This document shows, piece by piece, positions 7,616 through 17,977 of a DNA stretch of 46,719 nucleotides. Source of the DNA: Candidatus Rokubacteria bacterium CSP1-6 (GTDB lineage: Bacteria; Methylomirabilota; Methylomirabilia; Rokubacteriales; CSP1-6); NCBI GenBank assembly GCA_001443385.1, contig LDXP01000010.1:1-46719 (forward strand). Direction: 5' to 3'. The notes beneath the pieces are model-generated. The model did not search any database and was not told where the DNA came from. It was given only the letters and a program-made list of their open reading frames with translations. The first letter of the stretch is position 1; each line of letters opens with the position of its first letter. Both the position numbers and the translations under genes were made by a program.

Positions 7616-10234
7616 TCAGCGGAGGCGGCGGAGGCTGGAGTGGAGCTTGGCGCGGATCTCCCGCTGCTCCACGAGCCGCCCCTTCTCCCGCTCGACCACC
7701 TCGGCGGGGGCCTTGGCCTTGAACTCTCTGTTCCGCAGCTTGCCCTCGATGAAGGAAAGTTGCTCTTCCACCTTGCGAAGCTCTTTTCTCAGACGCTGCA
7801 GCTCGGCCTCGAGGTCCACGAGACCCTCGAGGGGGACGAAGCACTCGACCCCGCCCGCGATGGCCATGGCGGAGGCCGGGGGGCGCTTCGCCCGCGGGTC
7901 CACCGTCGCCTCGCAGCGCGCCAGCGTCTGGACGAGAGGGGCGTGGGACGCCAGGAGCTTCGTGGCCTGGCGACTCCCGGGCCTCAGCACCGCCTGGAGG
8001 GTCGTGGACGGGGGGATCCGCATCTCGCCCCTGATGTTCCTGATGGCCGTCACGACGCCGATGAGGAGGGCCATGTCCTTCTCGGCCGCCGGATCGTGGG
8101 CCTTCTTCGGCGCCTTGGGAAACGGGGCCAGCATGATGCTCGCCCCTGCGTGCGGCAGCCGCTGCCAGATCTCCTCCGTGATGAACGGCATGAAGGGATG
8201 CAGGAGGCGGAGCGTCGTCTCGAGGACGTCGGCGAGGGTCTTCTGAGTGCGGGCCCGCGCGGCGGGATCGTCGCTCCGGTAGAGGTTCCACTTCGCGCAC
8301 TCGACGTACCAGTCGCAGAACTCGTGCCAGACGAACTGGTAGGCCGCTCCCGCGGCGTCGTTGAAGCGGTACGCCGTGAGGGCTCTTCGCACCTTGGCGA
8401 CCGCGCCGGCCAGGCGGCTCAGGATCCACCGGTCCGTCAGTCCGGGCGCCGCGCCGTCGGCCTTCGCCGGATCGTAGTCCTCCAGATTGGTCAGAACGAA
8501 CCGCGACGCGTTCCAGAGCTTGTTGGCGAAGTTGCGGTACGCCTCCACCCGCTCCTCGCCGAAGCGGATGTCCCGCCCCTGCCCCGCCAGCGCCGCCAGC
8601 GTGAAGCGGAGGGCGTCGGTCCCGTACTTGTCCATGAGGTCCAGGGGATCGATGATGTTCCCCTTGACCTTGGACATCTTCTGGCCCTCGAGGTCGCGGA
8701 TCAGGGCGTGGAGATAGACGTCGCGGAACGGCACGTCGCCCATGAACTTGATCCCGAGCATCACCATCCGGGCCACCCAGAAGAAGAGGATGTCGAAGCC
8801 GGTGACGAGGCAGGCGGTCGGGTAGAAGGTCCGGAGGTCGGCGGTGTCCTTCGGCCACCCGAGCGTCGAGAAGGGCCAGAGCCCCGACGAGAACCAGGTA
8901 TCGAGCACGTCCTCGTCCTGGCGCAGCGCCCCGCCGCACGTGGGGCACCGGGCGAGGTCGGTGCGCGAGACGTGGACGGAGCCGTCCTTGTCGCAGTACC
9001 AGGCCGGGATCCGGTGGCCCCACCAGAGCTGGCGGGAGACGGGCCAGTCGCGGATGTTCTCCATCCAGTGGTAGTAGGTCTTGGCCCACCCGCGCGGGAT
9101 GATTTTGATCTTCCCCGATCTGACCGCCTTGATGGCCGGCTCGGCCAGGGGCTTGGTGCGCACGTACCACTGGGTCGAGACCAGCGGCTCGACGACGGTC
9201 TTGCAGCGGTAGCAGACCCCCACGCTGTGGTGGTAGGGCTCGATCTTCTCCATGAGGCCCAGCCGCTGCATGTCCTCGACGATCCGCTTCCGGCACTCGA
9301 AGCGGTCGAGGCCCGCGTAGCGGCCGGCCCGCTCGTTCATCTTCGCGTCGAAGCCGATGACCTGGCGCACCTCGAGGCCGTGCCGCTTGCCGATCTCGAA
9401 GTCTGCCGGGTCGTGGGCGGGCGTCACCTTCACGACCCCGGTCCCGAACTTGGGGTCCACCGCCTCGTCGGCCACCACCTTCATCCGGATGGTGCCCTCC
9501 ACGGATGGGACCTCCAGGATTTTTCCGACGTACTTGGCGTAGCGCCGGTCCCGGGGGTGGACGGCCAGGGCGGTGTCGCCGAGCTTGGTCTCCGGGCGCA
9601 CGGTGGCCAGCGTCAGCGGGCCGTACTTGATGTAGAAGAGCTGGGCGTCCCGCTCCTCGTGCTCCACCTCAAGGTCCGAGAGCACCGTGCGGCAGCGCGG
9701 GCACCAGTTGACGATGTAGTCGCCCCGGTAGAGGAGGCCCTCCTCCCAGAGCCTCACGAAGACCTCGCGGACGGCCTCGGAGAGCCCGGGGTCCATGGTG
9801 AAGCGGGTGCGCTCCCAGTCGCAGGAGGCGCCCAGGCGCTGGAGCTGGCGGATGATGGTGCCGCCGGATTCCTCCTTCCACTGCCAGATCCGCGCGACGA
9901 ACGCCTCGCGCCCCAGGTCCTCCTTGGTCTTGCCCTCGGCGGCCAGCTGGCGCTCGACCACGTACTGGGTCGCGATGCCGGCGTGGTCGGTGCCGGGCAC
10001 CCAGAGGGCGTTCCGGCCGTCCATCCGCTTCCATCGGATCAGGATGTCCTGGATGGTGTTATCGAGGGCGTGCCCCATGTGGAGCGAGCCGGTGACGTTG
10101 GGGGGCGGGATGACGATGCAGTAGGGTGGCTTGGGGGAGGCCGGGTCGGCGCGGAAGTAGCCGCGCTCCTGCCACTGGCGGTACCAGCGCTCCTCGACCT
10201 GCTTCGGGTCGTACCGGTCCCCAATCAGGGTCAT
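7616..10234 (-). CDS. valS: Valyl-tRNA synthetase
   Basis: Charges tRNA-Val. It has 872 residues, the normal bacterial size. The class I signatures are PNVTGSLHMGHAL near residues 44-56 (HIGH motif) and KMSKVKGN (KMSKS loop). A CP1 editing domain lies between them, and the C-terminal coiled-coil arm (LEAELQRLRKELRKVEEQLSFIEGKL) typical of ValRS is present. It follows the 354-residue secreted protein by 9 bp and is followed at once by birA. The leader is very short and the Shine-Dalgarno weak (AGAATAAAG). The valS stop abuts the dispersed repeat exactly as the leuS stop does. Confidence 0.97.
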   Translation of the reverse strand: MTLIGDRYDPKQVEERWYRQWQERGYFRADPASPKPPYCIVIPPPNVTGSLHMGHALDNTIQDILIRWKRMDGRNALWVPGTDHAGIATQYVVERQLAAEGKTKEDLGREAFVARIWQWKEESGGTIIRQLQRLGASCDWERTRFTMDPGLSEAVREVFVRLWEEGLLYRGDYIVNWCPRCRTVLSDLEVEHEERDAQLFYIKYGPLTLATVRPETKLGDTALAVHPRDRRYAKYVGKILEVPSVEGTIRMKVVADEAVDPKFGTGVVKVTPAHDPADFEIGKRHGLEVRQVIGFDAKMNERAGRYAGLDRFECRKRIVEDMQRLGLMEKIEPYHHSVGVCYRCKTVVEPLVSTQWYVRTKPLAEPAIKAVRSGKIKIIPRGWAKTYYHWMENIRDWPVSRQLWWGHRIPAWYCDKDGSVHVSRTDLARCPTCGGALRQDEDVLDTWFSSGLWPFSTLGWPKDTADLRTFYPTACLVTGFDILFFWVARMVMLGIKFMGDVPFRDVYLHALIRDLEGQKMSKVKGNIIDPLDLMDKYGTDALRFTLAALAGQGRDIRFGEERVEAYRNFANKLWNASRFVLTNLEDYDPAKADGAAPGLTDRWILSRLAGAVAKVRRALTAYRFNDAAGAAYQFVWHEFCDWYVECAKWNLYRSDDPAARARTQKTLADVLETTLRLLHPFMPFITEEIWQRLPHAGASIMLAPFPKAPKKAHDPAAEKDMALLIGVVTAIRNIRGEMRIPPSTTLQAVLRPGSRQATKLLASHAPLVQTLARCEATVDPRAKRPPASAMAIAGGVECFVPLEGLVDLEAELQRLRKELRKVEEQLSFIEGKLRNREFKAKAPAEVVEREKGRLVEQREIRAKLHSSLRRLR

Positions 10235-10243
10235 TTCTTTATT

Positions 10244-11308
10244 CTACTCGACGGGGGCGGCGGCGGCGAGGCGCCATTCCGCCCCCGCGCGGCGGAAGAC
10301 GAGGCTCCAGGGGCGCCCGCCCGCGGGCTCCACGGCCGCCACGGTCACGGCGGTGGGCGAGGGCCCGTCAGCCGCGTCGCAGGCGAGGTCCGGCTCGAGC
10401 CGCGCGGGGAGCCGGGCGCTGAGGGCGCCATCGGGCACCCATCGGGCGAGGGCGCGCCGATCAGGGGTGCCGAGCGCCGCCAGGAATCGGGCGAGGACGG
10501 CGTGGAACTCCCGATGCCAGCCGTTCACGACCTGCCGCCGGGCCAGCACGAACGTCTCGCCGCCGGCGGCGTAACGATACAGGTCCTCGTGCTCCGTCTG
10601 GCCGTCGCAGCCGGGCTTCCACCCCGGGTACCGCACCTCGTAGCGGAAGGAGACCTGCTGGGGGCCGAGCGCGAACCGGCTGACGACGAGTCCGCCCTCG
10701 ATCACGCCGTCGGTGGACCAGGCCGGGTCGACGGACTCTCCCCGCATCCGCCAGAGCTCGAGGCGGAGGCCGGTGCTCCCGCGGCTCGACTGGGGGCCCA
10801 CCCAGGCGATGAGGAATTGGGGGTGCCCGGCCCGCGTCGGCGGCATGTCGTGGAGGGCCGGCACGCCCTCCCGATGGATCGCCCGGACGAGGGTGGCGGC
10901 AGATCCGCTCCGCCCGTAGACGCGGACGCTGTTCCCCCATCCCCCCGGAGAAAGCTGGAAGGCGACGACGGTGAGCCCGCTGCCGCCGAGCGCCAGGACC
11001 CTGAAGGCGGCCCCGCCCCAGACCTCCCGGAGGGCGTCGAGCCGCTCCTGGAGAAATCCCTCCGAGGCGAAGAGGCTGCCGCTCGCGAGGTTATCGAGGA
11101 TCTCGTCGTCGAGGAGGGCGTAGAGCTCCCCGACGACCTCCGGGGCCGGCTCCCCGCCCGAGAGCTCCAGCGGTCCCAACCGGGCGGCGGCGAGGGAGCG
11201 AAAGCGCTCGAGCCTGTCGATGGGGGCGTCCCGCTCGCCGGGGGCGACGGGCGTGGTTCCGAGCGCCAGCCCCGCGACAAGGAGTCCGAAGACGATCCGG
11301 CGATTCAC
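10244..11308 (-). CDS. Secreted protein of unknown function
   Basis: A 354-residue protein not recognised. An N-terminal signal peptide is clear (MNRRIVFGLLVAGLALGTTP with a cleavage zone near PVAPG). The mature part has mixed alpha/beta character without further membrane segments. A helical portion (about 30-100) precedes beta-rich sequence such as FRVLALGGSGLTVVAFQLSP and VSFRYEVRYPGWKPGCDGQTEHEDLYRY. The C-terminus (WSLVFRRAGAEWRLAAAAPV) resembles the last strands of NTF2-like or outer-surface folds, but this is only an impression. The start is a GTG at 11308 with a GAGAGGAG ribosome-binding site 8 bases upstream. The gene is 9 bp upstream of valS and probably cotranscribed. Its upstream DNA is an LptF/LptG gene fragment on the other strand. 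Confidence 0.75.
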   Translation of the reverse strand: MNRRIVFGLLVAGLALGTTPVAPGERDAPIDRLERFRSLAAARLGPLELSGGEPAPEVVGELYALLDDEILDNLASGSLFASEGFLQERLDALREVWGGAAFRVLALGGSGLTVVAFQLSPGGWGNSVRVYGRSGSAATLVRAIHREGVPALHDMPPTRAGHPQFLIAWVGPQSSRGSTGLRLELWRMRGESVDPAWSTDGVIEGGLVVSRFALGPQQVSFRYEVRYPGWKPGCDGQTEHEDLYRYAAGGETFVLARRQVVNGWHREFHAVLARFLAALGTPDRRALARWVPDGALSARLPARLEPDLACDAADGPSPTAVTVAAVEPAGGRPWSLVFRRAGAEWRLAAAAPVE

Positions 11309-11310
11309 GG

Positions 11311-11452
11311 AAGCTCCTCTCCCCTTTCCTCCTCGGGGTGGGGCTCTTCACGTTCTTCCTGACCATCGACCGGATCTACAGCCTCACCGATCTGGTCGTG
11401 ACCAAGGGCGTGCCCTTGCACCTCGTGCTCCAGCTCCTCGTCCGTCGGCTGC
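11311..11452 (+). pseudogene. N-terminal fragment of an LptF/LptG-type permease gene
   Basis: The plus-strand frame through 11311-11452 reads KLLSPFLLGVGLFTFFLTID, followed by RIYSLTDLVVTKGVPLHLVL. This is the first transmembrane helix and following loop of the YjgP/YjgQ (LptF/LptG) family. Similarity fades at about LLVRRLPG and the frame soon ends, so only about 45 of roughly 360-400 residues remain. The 5' end is also missing, since no start codon with a ribosome-binding site precedes KLLSPF. It butts against the divergent secreted-protein gene and appears to be a deletion remnant. Confidence 0.65.
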
Positions 11453-11468
11453 CAGGGCATGTTAGCCA

Positions 11469-11663
11469 TCACCGTCGGTCACGCCAACTTCTCGGATTGC
11501 GGCTGGCGTGGAAGCATGCTACGACGACGACTCGGTCTCCGATGACACGGTAGAACAAACAGTAAGGAAATCGCCGAAGCAACGCGCATCCTCTACGTGC
11601 GCGCCCGCCGCGGGACGGAAGATCGGAGACTTCAATGTCCCAGGGAATTCGGTCTGCCTCACC
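11469..11663 (-). pseudogene. C-terminal remnant of a ParE/RelE-type toxin
   Basis: The minus frame, read from directly after the TAG stop of the neighbouring gene to a TGA at 11471-11469, ends LLRRFPYCLFYRVIGDRVVV then VACFHASRNPRSWRDRR. This is the typical last half of ParE/RelE toxins: the LLRRFPY..FYRV strand, the HASR..P..W end. The N-terminal helices are missing and no ATG, GTG or TTG start with a ribosome-binding site is present. The piece is in the same frame as the preceding 128-residue gene, separated only by its stop codon. It is likely non-functional unless read-through occurs. Confidence 0.65.
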
Positions 11664-12050
11664 CTAGTTAGGCTCTGTGCCTCCAGCGGCCGCTGCGCCG
11701 GATGGCTCAAGAAACCCTGATGCCTCGAGGAGGCGCCGAGACCAGACCCGAGCGCTTTCTGCGACTTCGGCCCGCCGGTTGGCGTCCTGCCAAATTTCGC
11801 TCCAGCCCACCTGCCATCGGGCCAATTGCCGCTGGCATTCGACGAGCAACTCCTGCGTCTCAGGTGGAGCTCCTGCAGTCGTCCATTCGATGAACCACTT
11901 GCTCTCCTCAAGCATCCCGGCCACCACATGCTCGTGCCTGGGATGATTCGAAAACGATCCGACTCTCGCAAGATTCGCTGCCAGTCCCCCAATACGGACA
12001 GCCAAGGGGTCTTGCAGGTACCGCTCGCGTAAGGTTAGATTCTCCTTCAT
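11664..12050 (-). CDS. Hypothetical protein, partner of the DUF5674 gene
   Basis: A 128-residue, soluble, tryptophan-rich and largely helical protein with no domain I can name. Conspicuous stretches are GGLAANLARVGSF, EESKWFIEWT and RRLLEASGFLEP. No signal peptide or membrane helix. Its ATG overlaps the stop of the DUF5674 gene by the ATGA arrangement (12047-12050), so the two are translationally coupled. The base composition is visibly less GC-rich than the flanking housekeeping genes, which suggests acquired DNA. With its partner it fills the segment bracketed by a 12 bp inverted repeat. A two-component accessory function, for example toxin-antitoxin-like, is possible but unproven. Confidence 0.72.
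   Translation of the reverse strand: MKENLTLRERYLQDPLAVRIGGLAANLARVGSFSNHPRHEHVVAGMLEESKWFIEWTTAGAPPETQELLVECQRQLARWQVGWSEIWQDANRRAEVAESARVWSRRLLEASGFLEPSGAAAAGGTEPN
11668..11679 (+). repeat. Left arm of 12 bp inverted repeat flanking the DUF5674 cassette
   Basis: TTAGGCTCTGTG here is the exact reverse complement of CACAGAGCCTAA at 12419-12430. With the preceding G (11667) the plus strand shows GTTAGGC, an attC-type core (GTTRRRY); on the minus strand this is GCCTAAC at the 3' end of the cassette. Confidence 0.75.
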
Positions 12051-12382
12051 GCGCCCCCCAACAGCCTTCGGACGATCTCGCCGACTCGTTCACGGACAGA
12101 CGGATCTAGGATCGTCATCGATCGGTTGTTCTGCGAAGGACGGATATTGATCAGGGCCTCGTAACGGACCTCTTGGGTCTCGGGAATCCAGTCTGCGCCC
12201 CATATGTCCTCCTGCTCGCTACCATCCTCACGAAGCACCGCCTCACAGTCAGCGTGCAGCGCTCCTCCACCGGCAGCTACGCCCCTACGAACGTCTACGG
12301 CGAGCTTAACGTAGAGCCCGAGATTTTCGAGCATCCCCGCCAACTCCTCCTTGCTGGGGCGATTTCGAAGGATAAGGATCAT
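12047..12382 (-). CDS. DUF5674 family protein
   Basis: A 111-residue protein recognised as DUF5674 by the sequence flow ILRNRPSKEELAGMLENLG, then AAGGGALHADCEAVLREDGS, then EDIWGADW, then ALINIRPSQNN and ILDPSVRERVGEIV. This is an uncharacterised cytoplasmic family of about 110 residues. The start was placed at 12382 (MILILRNRPSKEEL) because it matches the expected family N-terminus. In-frame ATGs at 12412 and 12466 would add residues from the inverted-repeat/attC-like region. The gene overlaps its downstream partner by 4 bp. The position just after an attC-like site and an integron-integrase tail suggests it arrived as a gene cassette. Molecular function unknown. Confidence 0.85.
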   Translation of the reverse strand: MILILRNRPSKEELAGMLENLGLYVKLAVDVRRGVAAGGGALHADCEAVLREDGSEQEDIWGADWIPETQEVRYEALINIRPSQNNRSMTILDPSVRERVGEIVRRLLGGA

Positions 12383-12418
12383 TCTACCCGGGTCACTCCA
12401 ATTGCCCTGCATCTTCCC

Positions 12419-12430
12419 CACAGAGCCTAA
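12419..12430 (+). repeat. Right arm of 12 bp inverted repeat flanking the DUF5674 cassette
   Basis: CACAGAGCCTAA pairs perfectly with 11668-11679, so the two genes lie in a 763 bp unit whose ends are TTAGGC and GCCTAA, the ends expected of an integron gene cassette. Confidence 0.75.
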
Positions 12431-12436
12431 TGATCC

Positions 12437-12491
12437 GCATAACTCGCGGCAGGCGCTCGCACCCAAGCGGCACGACCCGCAAGCCTCATGC
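12437..12491 (-). other. attC-like imperfect palindrome
   Basis: On the minus strand this 55 bp segment runs from GCATGAGGCTTGCGG to CCGCGAGTTATGC. The ends pair as GCAT/ATGC, and the inner CTTGCGG pairs with CCGCGAG through one wobble, with an extrahelical offset on one side. The right end GTTATGC is close to the GTTRRRY core. Size and layout are those of an integron attC site, but the left core is degenerate. It lies between the integrase remnant and the DUF5674 cassette. Confidence 0.45.
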
Positions 12492-12572
12492 GCCCGCCGC
12501 CGGGTTCATGCCATCCCAAAATCGCTCGGTCACTTTTCTTAACTCTGACTTGAGAGGAAACGTGGCGTTGCA

Positions 12573-12579
12573 GCCTAAC
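12573..12579 (-). other. attI/attC-type core GTTAGGC
   Basis: The minus strand shows GTTAGGC in the context CGCGTTAGGCTGCAACG, 34 bp after the stop of the integron-integrase remnant. It matches the recombination core GTTRRRY but has no matching left arm, so it would be attI-like rather than attC-like. The remaining DNA of the 12383-12732 gap shows no other gene. Confidence 0.35.
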
Positions 12580-12613
12580 GCGACGCGCCTGCGATCTCTA
12601 GCCATCGGGTGGG

Positions 12614-12697
12614 TCACGGATGGAACATCCGATCAGCTGGGCTACGGACCGCGCTCGGGCCCCGGTTCAGGGCGTGCGTGTAGATCATCGTCACGAC
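12614..12697 (-). pseudogene. C-terminal tail of an integron integrase gene
   Basis: Just after the UPF0182 stop, the minus frame reads VVTMIYTHALNRGPSAVRSP followed by ADRMFHP and a TGA. TMIYTHxLNRG...VRSPAD is the hallmark C-terminus of integron integrases (IntI) and includes the catalytic tyrosine. Only 27 residues remain; the rest of the roughly 320-residue recombinase is gone. The remnant reads in the same direction as the cassette downstream. Confidence 0.78.
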
Positions 12698-12732
12698 GAG
12701 CGCCGGGGAGTCCGGCCGCGCCGGTGAAAGCG

Positions 12733-15444
12733 CTACCTGCCGGAGCGCTCGCGGAATTCCCTCAGCGCTTGCTCGAGGCGGCGCTGCTCCTCGCCGTAGG
12801 CGGACCAGTCGCCGCGGCGGAGCGCCTCCTGGGCGCGGCTCCAGGCTTCCCAGGCCCGCTGCGCCACCCCTCGAAGGGCGTCGCCCACCGCCGGCGGTCC
12901 GGCCGCGGGCGCGGGGCGGGGCCCGTCTTCGACGCGGGCCCGACCGCCGAAGATCCGCTGGAGGGACTGCTCCAGCGTCGGCTCCATGGCGATCTGGTTG
13001 CCGTAGGCCACGAACACCCGCCTGAGCTCGGGCAACGCGCCCTGCTCGGACGCGGCCAGGTACAGCGGCTGGACGTAGATCAGCGACTGGTCGATGGGGA
13101 TCGCCAGGAGCGAGCCCCGGAGCGTCACGGAGCCTCGCTGGTTCCAGAGCGAGAGCTGCTGGGAGAAGTTCGGGTCCTGGTCGATGCGGGCGTCGATCTG
13201 CCTCGGTCCGTACACGAGCTTGGCCTTGGGGAAGTTGTAGACGACCAGGCGTCCGTAGTTCGGTGGGTCCGTGCGCGCGGCCAGCCACGCGATCATGTTG
13301 TCCCGGCGGCTCGGGTTGAAGAGGGTGAGGAGGATGAACTCCTCCTTCTTCTCGCCGGGCAGGCGCATGATCGTGTAATAGGGTTCCATCTCCCGGTCCC
13401 GCCCCTCCACCGTGCGCCGTGGAATCGCCCAGAGGTCCTCCTTGTTGTAGAACACCTGGGGGTCTTCCATGTGATACGTGGCGAACATCTTCGCCTGGAT
13501 CGAGAAGAGGTCCTCCGGATAGCGGATGTGGCGCTGGAGATCCGCGGGCATGTCGCCGAGGGGCTTGAAGAGCCCCGGGAAGGCGCGAGCGTAGGTGCGG
13601 ATGATGGGGTCGGCCGGGTCCGCCAGGTAGAACGTCACCGTCCCGTGGTAGGCGTCCACCGTGGCCTTCACCGAATTGCGGATGTAATTGCCGAGGTCGC
13701 GCACGGGCTGCGAGTAGGGATACCGGTCGCTCACCGTGTACCCGTCGATCATCCAGACGAGCCGGCCGTCGTCGGTGATGACGAGATACGGATCCCGGTC
13801 GAAGCGGAGAAATGGCGCGATCTGACGCACCCGCTTGGCGACCTCCCGGTGGATCATGATCCGGCTCTCGCCGGTCAGGTCGTCGGAGAGCACGATCTTG
13901 ATCTCGCCGAAGCGGATGGCGAAGGCCAGCTTGGTCAGGAACGAGGTCACGGGGATCCCGCCCCGCCCCGCGTAGCGCGTGTAGACGTTCTGGTCCCCCG
14001 CCGGGTAGTCCAGCTCCTGGGACTTGGTGCGGACGAAGACGTAGTCGTTGGAGATCTCGCCGTAGTAGATCTCCGGGCGCGTGATCTTGGGGAAGCCCGT
14101 GGACACGGGCGGGATGTCCTTGACGAAGAACTCCGGCAACCCCTCGGGGCTGATCCGGTTCACCGGCCCGACGATCACCCCATAGCCGTGGGTGTAGGTC
14201 AGGTGCTCGTTGATCCAGATCCGGCTCGGCAGGTGCCGGTAGGAAAGCTCGCGGGGGGAGAGCATGATCTGCCGGTACTCGCCGCCGATGAGGTAGCGGT
14301 CGTTGTCCACGTCCGTGAACTTGTAGTAGGTCCGGATCTCCTGGAGCTGCCCGAAGGTGACGAGGAGCGGGCGGTGGTCCCAGAGCCGGATGTTCTTGAT
14401 CGTGGGGTTGTTCCGCTCCAGCGCCGCGGCGGTCAGGTTCTCCTCCGCAGGAAAGTCCTTCTCTTCGATCCGCTCCAGGCCGAAGGCCTTCCGGGTCATC
14501 CGGATGTTGTGGATGATGTAGGGCCCCTCGGCGACCAGCTCGTTGGGCGTCACCCTGAAGCGCTGCAGGAGCGCCGGGTACGCGCCCAGGCCGCCCACCC
14601 ACATGGCCGCGAGGACCACCAGGCCCGCCGCGAGGAAGCGCCACCCGGGGCGCCAGACCTGAAAGAGACAAGCCGCGGCGCAGAGGAGCGCCAGCGCCGC
14701 CAGGATCCCGAGGACCGGAAGCGAGGCGTTCACGTCCGAGTAGGAGGCGCCGAACACCACCCCCCGGGGAGAGAACAGGAGGTCAAAGCGGTCGAGCCAG
14801 AAGCCCCAGGCCTTGAACCCGAGGAGCGCCGTCCCCAGGAGCAGGAGGTGTGCCCGGGCGCCCGCGGCCAGGCGCGGCCCCCGGGCGGTCAGCACCAGGC
14901 TCCGCTGGAGGACGTAGAGCGCGAGGCCCAGCCCCATGGTGGCGGTGAGGAGGAGCATGGCCCAGCCGTAGAGGAGCCGCCAGAACGGGAGCGTGAACAC
15001 GTAAAAGGACAGATCGCGGTTGAAGAGCGGGTCGGTGGTGTCGAAGGGCGTGGCGTTGAAATACTCCAGCACCGTCTCCCAGTTGCCGCTCGCCGAGACC
15101 CCCGAGAAGAAGGAGACGACCGCCAGGACCGGGAGCAGGAGGCGCCGGATGAGCGGCTCCAGCACCGCGCGGCTGGGAAGGCCCAGCTGATCCTCGAGCT
15201 CCCAGAGCGCGTCCGGCCGCGCGGTGCGCGCGGCCAAGGTCAGGTTCAGGTAGAGGAAGAGGAAGGTCCCGAGGCCCACCCCGATGAAGAGCCAGCCGCG
15301 CAGGCTGAGGATGGTGACGAAGACCCCGGCGTATCCCACCTCCTGGAACCAGAGCCAGTCTGTGTAGAGGGGGACGGCCTGGCCCACGAGGGCCAGGGCG
15401 CCGACGATCAGCAGGAGCCAGAGAATGAGTCTGGGCTTGGCCAT
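12733..15444 (-). CDS. UPF0182 family large membrane protein
   Basis: A 903-residue protein of the UPF0182 (COG1615) family. The N-terminal third is a multi-spanning membrane region: repeated hydrophobic segments lie between about residues 5 and 290, with MAKPRLILWLLLIVGALALV as the first and the family-typical LYTDWLWFQEVGYAGVF directly after. The rest is a large extracytoplasmic domain with AEGPYIIHNIRMTRKAFGL, SRIWINEHLTYTHGYGVIVGPVN and QKVMFATYH-like stretches expected for the family. The C-terminus is proline/alanine- and arginine-rich. No function is established for this family. It is 52 bp downstream of ahcY, preceded by a purine-rich GAGAGAGAGA leader. The integron relict begins immediately after its stop codon. 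Confidence 0.92.
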   Translation of the reverse strand: MAKPRLILWLLLIVGALALVGQAVPLYTDWLWFQEVGYAGVFVTILSLRGWLFIGVGLGTFLFLYLNLTLAARTARPDALWELEDQLGLPSRAVLEPLIRRLLLPVLAVVSFFSGVSASGNWETVLEYFNATPFDTTDPLFNRDLSFYVFTLPFWRLLYGWAMLLLTATMGLGLALYVLQRSLVLTARGPRLAAGARAHLLLLGTALLGFKAWGFWLDRFDLLFSPRGVVFGASYSDVNASLPVLGILAALALLCAAACLFQVWRPGWRFLAAGLVVLAAMWVGGLGAYPALLQRFRVTPNELVAEGPYIIHNIRMTRKAFGLERIEEKDFPAEENLTAAALERNNPTIKNIRLWDHRPLLVTFGQLQEIRTYYKFTDVDNDRYLIGGEYRQIMLSPRELSYRHLPSRIWINEHLTYTHGYGVIVGPVNRISPEGLPEFFVKDIPPVSTGFPKITRPEIYYGEISNDYVFVRTKSQELDYPAGDQNVYTRYAGRGGIPVTSFLTKLAFAIRFGEIKIVLSDDLTGESRIMIHREVAKRVRQIAPFLRFDRDPYLVITDDGRLVWMIDGYTVSDRYPYSQPVRDLGNYIRNSVKATVDAYHGTVTFYLADPADPIIRTYARAFPGLFKPLGDMPADLQRHIRYPEDLFSIQAKMFATYHMEDPQVFYNKEDLWAIPRRTVEGRDREMEPYYTIMRLPGEKKEEFILLTLFNPSRRDNMIAWLAARTDPPNYGRLVVYNFPKAKLVYGPRQIDARIDQDPNFSQQLSLWNQRGSVTLRGSLLAIPIDQSLIYVQPLYLAASEQGALPELRRVFVAYGNQIAMEPTLEQSLQRIFGGRARVEDGPRPAPAAGPPAVGDALRGVAQRAWEAWSRAQEALRRGDWSAYGEEQRRLEQALREFRERSGR

Positions 15445-15496
15445 TGTCTCTCTCTCTCAGGACGAGGCGATTCCCAGGCGGAGCGCCCGCTCGGGA

Positions 15497-17904
<2,408 letters not shown>

Positions 17905-17948
17905 GTCACTCCTCCCGTTGGAATTCTCGCCCTGCCTCTGAAATCCGC

Positions 17949-17977
17949 ACTTTAGCACATCGTCCGGAGGGCCTCAA
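17949..17977 (-). promoter_or_regulatory. Sigma-70-type promoter for metK-ahcY
   Basis: Minus strand: -35 TTGAGG (17977-17972), 17 bp spacer, -10 TAAAGT (17954-17949), about 45 bp before the metK start. The -35 overlaps the stop codon of the GH57 gene. The leader is about 40 nt, too short for a SAM riboswitch. Confidence 0.65.

Noticed and set aside
11460-11680. A complete 3' attC site for the DUF5674 cassette.
   Set aside because: GCCTAAC is present at the cassette end, but no matching GTTRRRY right half follows within the expected distance on the minus strand; the DNA there is the toxin remnant.
17905-17973. SAM riboswitch upstream of metK.
   Set aside because: The leader after the promoter is only about 40 nt and contains no recognisable SAM-binding helices.
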